From Pagrus major (taxonomy: Eukaryota > Chordata > Actinopteri > Spariformes > Sparidae): a DNA stretch of 64,000 bases. How positions within the stretch are numbered: position 1 is the first letter of the stretch; every line of letters starts with the position of its first letter. Under the pieces are notes generated by a model. That model had not been told where the DNA came from. It ran no database searches and worked only from the letters and a program-made list of their open reading frames with translations. A program made the translations under genes and the position numbers. Positions 1-11,300 of this stretch are shown piece after piece. The stretch covers positions 1,922,021 through 1,986,020 of the forward strand of contig NC_133218.1 in the NCBI RefSeq assembly GCF_040436345.1, read 5' to 3'.

Positions 1-2080
1 CCCTGTCTATAGTCTGCTAACCGTTTCTAAAACGTGCATATTTCATCCTACATGGAGCCATATCACCTTCACAAAATGGTTGCTACTGCACAAGAACGTA
101 GCGTGAATATATTTCAGTCAAAATCTGGAACAGTGATGTAAGAATGAGTAAATAGTACTATGAATCTGAGCAGATAGTCGATGGCAGCTCACAGTATGTG
201 ACCCGTGTCAGTCAGTGCACAAAGGCATTGAGATGTCTGCCCTCAGAATAAGACACTGTGTTTTATAGTCCTCACAGCTCATCACCCAGTCAGTGTGTGA
301 GCTGTGGGAAGATGTGGGTTGAGTTTTTGTGTCCTGACCCTAGAACCACCAGGGGTTATTAATGTATACCTCACTCTCAAATGTACACACAACACAGTTG
401 ATCCACCGTGATCTACAGCCCACAGAGGGAAACAAAAAAGGGAACAAACACGGACAACGAAAAATAAATGAGTGATGATAAAGGAAATAATAATTGCAAG
501 AATCAGATATCATTACTGTTAGTATAGCCAATAATAGAAACAACAACGGCAACAATAGATCATTTCTTGCCACCATATTGTACCAGCACTAATGACCGCA
601 GCAGTAATCACAGCAGCAGTAAAGGCTCATGGCCATAGAGAGCCAATAATGAAAAACACAGCTGTATGGAAACCTCAGGGGAATTACTTGGGCTGGTAAA
701 GAACTAGGCACAGTTAAAGCCTAATGAGTAAAAGAGTGCTTAACATGGATCTTGAAAACGTTTGAGAGTTGCATTGAGTTTGGAGATGATGCAGAGCTGC
801 TTGAAACTTAATTTTACTAAATGGTTGATTTGTTTGTCAAACTTGAACCTTGAAACAAATATGACTCCAACATGGAGTTGTATAACCCATGTGCCTGCCT
901 AATGCTTTTCTAGCAATGTGGCAAAGCAAAGTTCATTTTACTTAATTTATTATACATTAATATTTTACAAATATGTTTGTGAGAAGACTAAAATTGAACA
1001 GAATTATACCCCTTTCACACTGGATGAAACCCGCTTAGACCCAGTAATATCTGGCTTTTTACTGCCGTCAGATGAGTCTGCAGTAGTCACAGGTCTTTAT
1101 CGGCTCCAGCTCCAGTCAGCTGTGATGGAAACACAACACCTGGGTGAACATGCTAATTTTCGCCCCTTTTTCAGTCACAATGCTATGATGCGTGTTTATG
1201 TTAAGGACACCGGTTTGTAAATACTGTTCCATCCATTTCTGTTCAAGCAGCGCTCAAACATCATTCAGTCTGAGCTGAGATTACCAGATCCTTGCCAGCT
1301 GCCTGATTGGTACTGAGCATGTGCAACTACCAGAGATCAGAAAGAAATTAGATGTCTCACTCCTTAGCTACTTCCATTATCTGCTCCTTAAAAAACGATG
1401 TCTCAAGTTCAGAATGTTATTAAGGCATAATGAAACAAGTTTTAACATCTTCTGCATGTAGTCTGATGAGGTAAATGAGCTGCTGCCTTCTACTGTTCCT
1501 TGTTTTTCTGATGATGAAAGTGACATGGGGAAAAAACTAAAGGCAAACTGGTCTCTGAAAGGAGTGAAAGGAGTCTACCACTCATTTTCAAAAATAATTG
1601 CATTTTTAGATATGATGACAGTTACAGGTCTAAATGCCTGTGTTTTGTTAACTGGGGGCCTTGCAGAGACTGCTCCTTGAGACATTTGTTGCTGTAACCA
1701 GTTGGTAACTGGCTAACTGGCCCTGTATTTTCCCAGTCTGACTGTGTGTAGAGCAGCACTGCAGTAGCTCATCGGACAGGTTTGTCTACTCCATGACAGC
1801 TGTTGGAGACAAGTACCCAGTTATCATCTCTTAAGTCTCCTCTTTGACATTTAAGCTCACACAGGTACTTTGGTTAAACATACTACAAGGAACTTTTACC
1901 TGGTAATAAAACAGTCTCAGTTTAATACTGATGCCTCTAATGACCTACATAAGCAAACAATACCATCAGCAAGAAGATTGGCTTTCTCTGTAAAGTTATA
2001 GTTACTCAAATTCTTTTTTAAAAAAAACAAAAAACTCAAATTCCGACTCATCCAGGTCAGAGAAGTCATAAGTCATTCAA
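1..2080. other. Upstream non-coding DNA, no gene recognised
   Basis: AT-rich sequence with only short chance reading frames. None of them resembles a known protein or carries convincing splice sites. I see no RNA gene and no complete repeat here. Confidence 0.5.
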
Positions 2081-2089
2081 ACTATTTTA

Positions 2090-2170
2090 ATGGTGGAGTG
2101 CTGAGGATGAATTGAGGAGTCTCACAGCCTGAGGAAAGAAGCTGCTCTGTAGTCTGGTGGTACAGCACTA
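2090..2170 (-). mobile_element. LINE 3' end fragment (CR1/L2-type)
   Basis: The reverse strand reads like the C-terminal end of the LINE found at 43-47 kb and 52-58 kb: a run equivalent to 'SFLPQAVRLLN' around the motif ctcaggctgtgagactcct. The same motif recurs on the + strand near 19.5 kb and 58.2 kb. Only the last 80 bp or so of the element are present. Confidence 0.6.
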
Positions 2171-2469
2171 CATCAAAGCTTACTTTGGGCCACCAGAATC
2201 AAAAAAGAAAATCAAAGTTCCTTGTTGTAGATTTAAATAGTAAGAGCCTGTGGTGTTTTTAATTAAATACCCTCAAGGCTATACTTCAAAACCATTTAAT
2301 AATACCCTGGGAGCACTTAAAGCTCAAGAATGTGGAAAGGTTAACATAGTACAAGTGGGATCCTCATTCATCAATGTCACAGGGAAGTTCCTTCAAAAAC
2401 AAATAACTTTTGTAAATCAGGAAATTAGTGGATGCTTGTCATTGTCAGCCAGCACAAAAAGTTTTATTT

Positions 2470-2800
2470 CCGACCCGCACTGACAATAATTACGTCATTC
2501 TCAGTGTCTTCTGTACTTTTCATGCAATGGTCTATAACCTGTTTGCACAATGAAACGGTAGACTGAGCATGGAGTTTTTCCTGCTGCAGTGTTTCAGTTA
2601 TGCAATAACACCGGCGTGAAAAAGTCAACAAGTTCCATGACTTCTTTGGCATTATCTGGGTTCTCAAGACACTCTCTCTCTGGAGTGTGTAATGTAGCGT
2701 TCAGTTCTGAAAGAAATAAGAAAATGGATGAGAGATTGATGAGATTGTCAGCCTCCTGCATCTCCAATGTGCGGATCTCTCTTGCATACTTCTGCCAAGG
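2470..2800 (-). other. Possible terminal exon of an unrecognised minus-strand gene or pseudogene
   Basis: On the minus strand a good acceptor (pyrimidine tract ending tttctttcag, about 2706-2715) is followed by an open frame of 37 codons ending in TGA at 2594-2596. It contains LHTPERECLENPDNAKEVME. An AATAAA lies downstream near 2464-2470, after a second open stretch in another frame. I do not recognise the protein. Coding potential is plausible but unproven, and the upstream part of the frame runs into a dispersed repeat. It could be a remnant of a processed gene copy or chance. Confidence 0.25.
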
Positions 2801-2834
2801 CCCAACAGTCCCCTTTAATTCAGTCAAGCCTAAT

Positions 2835-3165
2835 CCAATATCAAATAAAAACATATATAAATCTACTTTTTCCAGATTTTTATTTGGATGCATATTAAAC
2901 TAATTCACAGATATCAGTCACCTAATTGCGCCTGATTCTTCATCAAGATTTATGCATTATTCCCTGAGAAATTTATGTAAATGTCAAAAAACATCTCACA
3001 ATGTAAAAGAAAGTAAGGAAAAATTCTCGTATCGTCCTTTTAATGGATTGTATTCCATTTTGTGGAAATTTCTTGGAAATCCGTTCAGTAGTTTTTGTGT
3101 AATCTTGCTGACAAACCAACCAGCAGACTAAGGGATAACCTCTTTAGTAGAGGTAATGATAGATG
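2835..3165 (-). repeat. Dispersed fish repeat, copy 1 (minus orientation)
   Basis: This is the reverse orientation of the repeat seen at 18255-18620. Shared blocks include the complement of 'gatccaaatacaaatctggat', the 'atcaagatttatgcattattccctgagaaattta' region, and 'aaaactactgaa' near the end, followed by 'ttgctgacaaaccaacc' and a 'aacctctttagtagaggt' terminus. No coding capacity. Confidence 0.6.
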
Positions 3166-3407
3166 TACTAATTAATAATAAATAACAAAAAGTTGTTAGT
3201 TGCAGCCAGAATGTGCTTCCAGCTTGGATGCAGTAGGAGTATTTCTAAGATAAAAGTAATTGATAAAACTTAGACTTCAGTGTTGTTTTGTTCTTGTTTG
3301 TTATGTGGCTCTGTGGATGGGTGCTGGGACTACACTGGTCCTCTGACCACTCCTGCATAAGTTGATCAGGTTTTGAGTAATTCCAGGTTTGTTTTTCCCT
3401 TCAACAG

Positions 3408-3463
3408 AAGCACTTGTTCGGGCCACAATTCCTCGTGATCTGGTGGATGTTCTTGGTGTTGAG
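3408..3463 (+). CDS. pop4: pop4 exon (first recognised)
   Basis: Acceptor ttcaacag, donor GAG|gtaaac. The frame reads ALVRATIPRDLVDVLGVE, which corresponds to the variable N-terminal segment of Pop4. It needs one base from an upstream exon. Assigned by phase and position, not by strong similarity. Confidence 0.7.
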
Positions 3464-6400
3464 GTAAACGGATACATTTGATGATCTGTGTGCTGTCAGT
3501 ATTAACTGTTAATCCCAAGTGCTTTTCACTCTGTGGTTAGCCCCAGGTGAGGGGAGCTGTTAGCTGCAGGCTAAGAAAGCGTTCAGACTGGCACATTCCA
3601 AAGTGTGCTCCAGAGCCCTGGGTTTAGGTTAACCCTGGGTTAACAATCTGTGTGTGAAAAGGGGCTAAGTTAACCCAGTGCTATTCTTAGCCTAAAGTAT
3701 ATGCAGTGTGAAAAGCCCTGAAGTTATCTCTCAATGTCATTTCCAGTGTTGTTGTACAATTGATGCCAAGATTTACCGCAGAAAATAAAGTCACATGATA
3801 TCTAGAGCTAAAACAGCATATTAATCTACAACTAGTTTTATAATCTGTCTTTTTTTTTTTTTTTTAGCAGAAATGAATATCTTTTGGCTTTGGGTTTTGG
3901 ACTGTTGGTCAGTTCCAAGACGTTTTACTCATAACAGGCATTTTTTACTCTTTCTTAACAGCTTATAGACAAAACAGTCACTAGATTAATTTAAAATGAA
4001 TTAATCTATAAATAATCAGCAGGTATATATTATGAAAGGCTGTAGCAGACTGGTATTATTTACCAATAGGTTGGCAGTTATTTATTGCTTTTACTTAGTT
4101 ATTGTAGTAATGTATTTAATTGTTAGTTTAACTGGCACAAATACCGATTGCATTGATTGATTGTTACACAGGCAGAAGCAATGCGATGTATATAGTGTCT
4201 AGCTGAAGCTAATCTGCAAGCCCCTATCCCTGGTTAGGCTCTAAACGACTAACAAATAAATTGTAATAATAAATACGATTAGATTAAGGGTAACGGCAAC
4301 AATGATTTAGTCTAGTAAAGATTATTAATAAAATTGAAGGTTGATGTTTGATACTAAAGTTAAGTTTAACTGTAAAATATCCTGCCTCAGTCCCTATATT
4401 TGTCACAACTCCTCACAACACAAATTCCAATAAGATAATCAGCACTGATCATGTACTGCAATCATTTTTTTTCCACTCATAATTATTATTTTGACCTTTT
4501 AAGAATATACAGACTGGACATGTTGTGAAAAAAGATAAAAACAAGACGTTTCACATAATCAATGTAAATTGTAAATGGTGTTATTTCCTCATTTCCAGTC
4601 TCAGATCAACTCTAAAGCACAGGCTTTTACCAAGGCGTTCCTGAAAAACAGCACTCAGCAGCAATCACAACATAAACTGCAGAGCATGTTGAGTCACAAG
4701 GCTGTGATCCTGGGCTATTCCAGGCCTAAGAAGGACAAGTCGAAGAGGAACAGCAAGAAAGCCAAAGGACTGAACGCTCGGCAGAAGAGAGTGATGAAGA
4801 TCTTCCAGATCAAGCCTGAGCACCAGAGGTTGGTCAGGAATCTGCACCCCCACGTTGACAAATGTACATGACTGCAGCAAAATGCATCACTGTTTCTATC
4901 ATTATCATTGTAGATACAAGCTGTTCCTGCCTCTGCACGAACTCTGGAGACAATACATTACTGACCTGTGCAGTGGATTGAAATCAACAAGGTAAATCAG
5001 TTTGTAGCTCTACAGATTTGAACCCTGACATTCATCATTAGTTGCTCACTGAAGCCCTCTTGCCCGCTTTACTTTTACTGTATATTGAGTCTCATATGTC
5101 ATGTTGTGTCTTTACAGCAGTCCACAGTTTATTCAGCAGAAGCTTCTGAAAGCAGACTTCCATGGTGCCATTATCACAGGTAGATTTTTTAGTTTTCTCT
5201 AAAATGAACATGATAATTACTTTAATCAGTAACACTAGCTATCACAACTTCACCAACTGGAGAAAGAAAAAAGTCTAAAAAGGTCAAAAGTCCAGAAAAA
5301 CTTGTAGTTTATAGAACAACTTTATTGTTAGACCAATGTGTTTCATCTTGTGGCCTTTGTTAAGATGGCCCTGAGTAGACCTTGGAAGTAGTGTTGTAGT
5401 CAAGACCACACCAACCGAGACCAAGACATTACCGAGACCAGAGAGTACCGGGACCAAGACAAGGCCAAGACATTTGGAGGTCGAGACCTAGACAAGACCA
5501 AGACCATATATATCAAAGGAAAATCAAACATCAAAATGTGAGTTTTCTTTTTTTTTAGCTGGTGGAAATCTTTACACTACCAAATATTTGAAGTTATTAG
5601 CTGTTTTTGAGAGGGTCCTTTTTCACTCGTATCAGTAAGGCATGGACAAAAAGCCTATCAGCGGTGGTCTTGACCAGTCTCATTCAAAAAACCCGAGTCC
5701 GCCCAGTCCGAGACCTAGACAAGACTGAGTAAAAATGCCCTCGATTCCAAGACAAGACCAAGAACCTCAAAAAATGGTCTTGAGACCAAGACCGATCTCG
5801 AGTACTACAACACCACTTGGAAGTAGGGATAATTTTTATGAAGCTTTTTATCAGATTTGTAGGCTCTGACACACTGGTTCTGACCTACATTGCCCAATGT
5901 GTCATAATTTTTTCTATAATAAGAATTGTAAGTTATTGACAAATAAGTGCTATTATAGCTCCAGCATGGGGTCAGTTGTTATGAGTTTTGTATTTTTTCC
6001 AATTGGGTGTAGAAAAGATTATGTTTCTGTTATCCTTTTCTGTCACACAGCACAGATGTGCAAAGACTATCAGACATGTACAACGCTGATGTGATATGTG
6101 ACCTACTGGATGGTGTATGTTACCATGGAATTGCAAATTGTGTGTATTAGGGTTGCAAATTTAAGGTTGAAACTTCCCATGGGAAATAATGGAAATGTAT
6201 CTGATTTTATGGGAATTAAGAAGAAATAACAGTTATAAAATGAGGCTGTCAGGCTGTATTTACCATGTCATATGCAGATAGAAACAAACCTTTTACCATA
6301 TCACAAGCAGACATAATTGTTAAGCCTTCTTATCTGCTCGTTGCGTTTATGAACATGTTTGTTTGTTTGGTGGGCGGTGGCACTTCCGGTGTCAACAACG

Positions 6401-8271
6401 ACAGTAGCTGTAGACGGAATCACCATGGCTTTCTATACCAGGTCCCTGCAACACCTACCAAGAATTAATATTAACAATGTCCACCGGATAATTCAAGCTT
6501 CATCCGTGGTTCCCACGAGCAAGAGGGAGAAGGGTTTTAAATTCTATGTTTCATCGTTCATCGAAAATTACGAAGGTAAATTATGTTATATAGCTAGCTA
6601 GTTAGCTAACTCTAGTTTTTTTTTTTTGCACTTCACTATGCTAGTGACACCTTTCAACATGAACCAGCAAACGGGCGATAGATTGTGTTTGTTCAACATT
6701 TTGTCTATTCATTTGAGTATTATTTGACAGAAAAGCAGATCGATAAACTTTGCGGGGTACAAGAGTGTCCACAAGAAACCCCTTGTCCACCATAATGGCC
6801 ATGTCAGCTGTAAGGAATTTTGTAATCCCTGACATTTTAAAAATTTCCCTAGCGCTCATAGAGCCCGGATACAGTGGAGAAACAAAGGTGATGGGACCAT
6901 GGGGGGAAAGTGGTGTGCAAATTGTAATTGGAGACCAGCTCACTTTGCAGAACAAGAGTATCTGCGTATGGGGAAAACTCTGATGTTAAGTGAGCTTTTA
7001 TGGCTTCCTTTGGTAGCCACAAACGGATGGAACCAAGAAGGTGGTACAGACGTGCGTCCAGGTGGTTATAATTCTGCTGACTGTGGTACGGTGGATACCA
7101 AAATAGTTGGCGAGATCACGGAGAGGTGCATTAAAAACGGAAGCAACTCGTCTATGGGTGCAAGTTTCTGGTAAAGACATACAAAAGAAAATGAAAAAAG
7201 ATTAGCCAAGATACTGCATATGTACAATTATATTTTACTGTGTATATAACAGTATATCTAGCACCTACATAACATAGTTAAAGATGGTTATTAATTGCAG
7301 CCTTTGTGATTACGTTTGCATTAGTTCAAATTGCAGTTAAGATTAAGCACCAATGGGCTAACCTTTCAGACTAAAGTAATATTAAGTTTAGTAAATATGC
7401 ATGCATCTATGAGACCCTGATAACATAGCTTACTGTGGATCTGTGTTGAGTTGAGGCTGCACTGGCACTGGTTATCCGCACCATCTTGGTGTTCACAGCT
7501 GGCTCCACAAGTTGCCAAAAGGCCTGGAAGTGCCGGTAAGAAGTTGGGGTTAATATTAACAATAACATACATTAATTGGATGAAGGAACCATGCAAGGCG
7601 TTCCAGACCGAATCATGACTGTAGCTGCAGAGTTTCGATTTGCTGTTGCTGCTCCTAAACCACCTTCTCTAAAATTTCATTCTCCTCTGCTAATTCTGAT
7701 GCCATCACTGATGTTGATGGAGTTACACAGTAGTCGTGGTCCGGTGGTACTTTCATCTCGCAATCAGAGTCTGATGCGTAGTCCGGCAAGGGAGAGGGGC
7801 ATTTTGGGTGACGCTCCCACACATTTTTGCCTCGGTGCTGGTGTAGCATATCTATTCATAAAGGCAGGGTACCGCTCCTTTTTTAAGTTGTCTACGTCCC
7901 CCAGCCGTTGCAATTAAATCATCTTCCTTGAAATGCCGACTATAGACCCAAGTGTTATCAGTGGGAGTGACATCATCTCTTCTAATCTTGACTAGCCACC
8001 GAGCTTGCACCTCAGGATCACGGGGGAAACGATGGAAACTAAACGATGGAATAATACACTTGTCTTGTGACAACATATATGTATATATAATGTATGTGTA
8101 TATGTATATATGTACATGTATACATATGTTTTATATATGTGTATATGTATTATATGCATATATATGTATTATATGTGTGTGTGTATATACGCATGTATGT
8201 ATTATATATATGTATATGTATGTATGTACTGTATATATATGTATGTGTGTGTGTATATATGTGTGTGTATA

Positions 8272-8321
<50 letters not shown>

Positions 8322-11300
8322 ATCTATGTTGTGAAATGAATAGTTTCTTTAAATTATGACCCCTTGGTGGACAGAGTGAGGGAGATGCTAAGAGAGAATT
8401 ACACCATCCGTGTTTGATTAAAAAGTGGACAAAATGCCCTTGCTGTACTCTTCCCGTCTACAGACATTCACATGAGACACACATGCAGAGAAACATGGAG
8501 AGAAAGATGTATTGGTATTAATTCCATCCTGAAAACACTGATTGTAATGCAGTCTCTCCTTTTCAATGTAGGCCTACTTATGTCATTGTTTTGAGCAAAC
8601 TTGTCAGGAGGGGTGGGAGTCACAGAGTTACTCACAATACAGTTTACAGTACGCTGCCCACGATAACAAGAGTATTGCAGAGTTTACCGTAGACTATTTT
8701 CTGACAAGCAATTTGGCTGTTAATGTTTCAGAATTCCAGCCAAAAAAAAAAAATAGCAACCAGAATGGCCATATACTATAGACATGTATATTTAGACAGC
8801 AATAAAACACAAAATGGTAAATGGACTTGCATTTCTCTAGCGCTTTTCCAGTCTACTGACAGCTTTACAACACTTATCACATTCACACGCTGATGGCAGG
8901 AGCAATTTGGGGTTGAGTATCTTGCTCAAGGATATTGCATACATGCAGCCAGGAGAGCTGGGGATTCAAATCAGCAATCTTCTGATTACTGGATTATCAC
9001 TCTACCTCCTGAGCTACAGCTGCTGCTGTCGCTCCACCTTTTCACGCCCAATGGTGTGTGTGTGATGTGCCTGTGGTTGTGCTTTAACTGGTGCTAAGCA
9101 CCTGTCCTCCTTCTGACTACCCCGGTGTGGAGCTCCGCAGCCAGCTCACAATCTGCAGTGATCGTTTCAGCTTATGTGCTATTTACTTTGCCAGATGCTC
9201 ATCTGGCAAGAAAACATGCTGGGAATTTATGAGAAATAGTGTCACTGCTGTTTTTGATTGTGTTTTTACATATGTATCCCTCTTTAGGTGACCAGATACA
9301 CACACATACAGTTGTGGTCAGAAGTTTACATACACTTCCCTCTTCATCCTCCTCAGACGCCATGTCTCCTCCCTCCCTTACAGCCTCATCAGGCATAACA
9401 AGTTTTCCAACAATACTAAATTCAAGCTTAAATTTCCCAGTATGTTTCAGCTTACCCTCAATATCCTCAGCTCTGAATGATGCAGGCACAGTTATGTCTC
9501 AGCTCTCTCGTTTCAGGCTCCATTGCATTGCTGAGCGCAGTTCCATTTACATCTACCTGATCCAAGTCCCTGAATGTCTTTGTTCTTTTAGTGTCTCATC
9601 ACTGTACATTAGTCTGTGTTTTGTTGTCGTCACGTCTTTGTCTGTGGATTAGTGGACACATGTTTTACTATAAAGTCATTTGTGTTTCTGTACATTTTAC
9701 AGTTCAGTCACTGAACACATTCTGATTTTGCAAATGCTTTACTAAAATTATAATGAAATATTTTCCCTAAATTAATATGTGTGTAAATAGACCAACTCTT
9801 GCCTCATCAGCTATTACTCTGTGGACTATGAGGTCATATCGCTGGTCAAGTCACAGTAGTCTGTATAATAACTTTTATTAATGTCATATTAATACTAATA
9901 ATTTTGAGCTATGATTTTAAGCTTAAAACAATAACTTATTTTTTAATGACTGTCTGCTTTTGATATGAGTTGAATATCACAACTCCTGACTGCTCAACGA
10001 CCATCGACTGGATGCATTTCTGTTGGCCCAGATGCAGGCTACTGCAGTGTAGTACTCATACTTTCTTTTCTTTTCTCTTTCACAGTGGTCCGGTCTAAAT
10101 GCCCATCATATGTAGGGATTACAGGGATTCTAGTCCAAGAGTTCAAACATGTCTTCAAGATCATCACCAAAGAAGACAAACTGAAAGGTGAGACAGATGG
10201 ACGTGTATCACTCACTGAAACTCACCTGTATTAAACCTTGAGCAGCATGGTTTAACATAAGTGGTGTTGTTCGAACAGAGGATTCTGACCGAGTTGTAAT
10301 AACAAACCAACAATACTGGTTTAATATTATTCAACCTGAATTTAGTTTATCATTTGTAAAGACATCCATAACAGTAGAACACAATAGACTGTTTTCAGAT
10401 ATTTTGGCTTTGGCAGGAAAAGTCCAGGTGTAGCTGATAACATTAAAACAACTGCATTCCATTTAGGTAAGCTAGTCCCAGGGTACTCTGACTCTCCAGC
10501 TATGACCATTCAAATTATCTGCAGTGAAAAAGGTCCATTCTTTACATTGATTGATCAGTTTGATTATTTTACATACTTTTAGCACAATATAATGATATCT
10601 GAAAAAAATATATAAAGAAATTCAACGTGATTTGGTTGCAATAAACCCTTTTCACCAAATTAAATGTGAAAATATTTCTTTGTTATTTTTTTTCAATTTC
10701 CAAAGGGCCTTATAAATGGGTGAAGACCAAAATGCCAAAGTATGTCCACTAAAAGTGGCAACATTTTATAAAGGATCTGTACAGAGATAGTTTCTCTATA
10801 AAGAGTAAGATGATTTTTCTTTAACCAGAAACGGACATTGGCTTGCTATCCTCAAAGACACCGGACTACATTGACAAAAACAGTAATTTTACCTCACAGA
10901 TAATTGTGAAACAAAAAAAAAAACTCACAAACCCTGTTGGTCAGACTTTGTACTGTTCCAGCAATCACCTTCTCTGTTTGGTTGAAATAAAGTTACATGT
11001 GAAAATATTCTCTTTTTCTCTGATGCCCAACCTCCCTCTTTCAGCCATCTTGGTTGTTTCGTAACAAATCTGCCCATTGTCAGATAAATGGATGTGATTG
11101 GCCTGACAAAAAACAAGATGGATGGAGATTATTTTAAATGGGCAGGGTACCAGTCACGTCTGCCAGAGCAAATAAAACATGAGCTTGGAGATTTGTCTGG
11201 TTCCCAGAATAATATTGTGCTATTGCAACCAAGTTATGGTGAAACCTTCCAGTCTTGGACGCTCTCTAAGCACCAGTTTGATAGCAGTGTAATGAAAATT

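Noticed and set aside
4575..4598. ATG at 4575 as the start of pop4
   Set aside because: The bases before 4599 form a typical acceptor (ttatttcctcatttccag), and upstream exon 3408-3463 joins in phase. The ATG lies in intron.
8076..8339. Three overlapping 74-122-codon frames with Tyr/Ile/Cys/Met repeats
   Set aside because: They are translations of the TATG/TA microsatellite in three frames, without any protein character.
9199..9489. 96-codon minus-strand frame with DEAVREGGDMASEEDEEG
   Set aside because: It spans a Tc1 end fragment and shows no conserved domain, so I cannot support it as coding.
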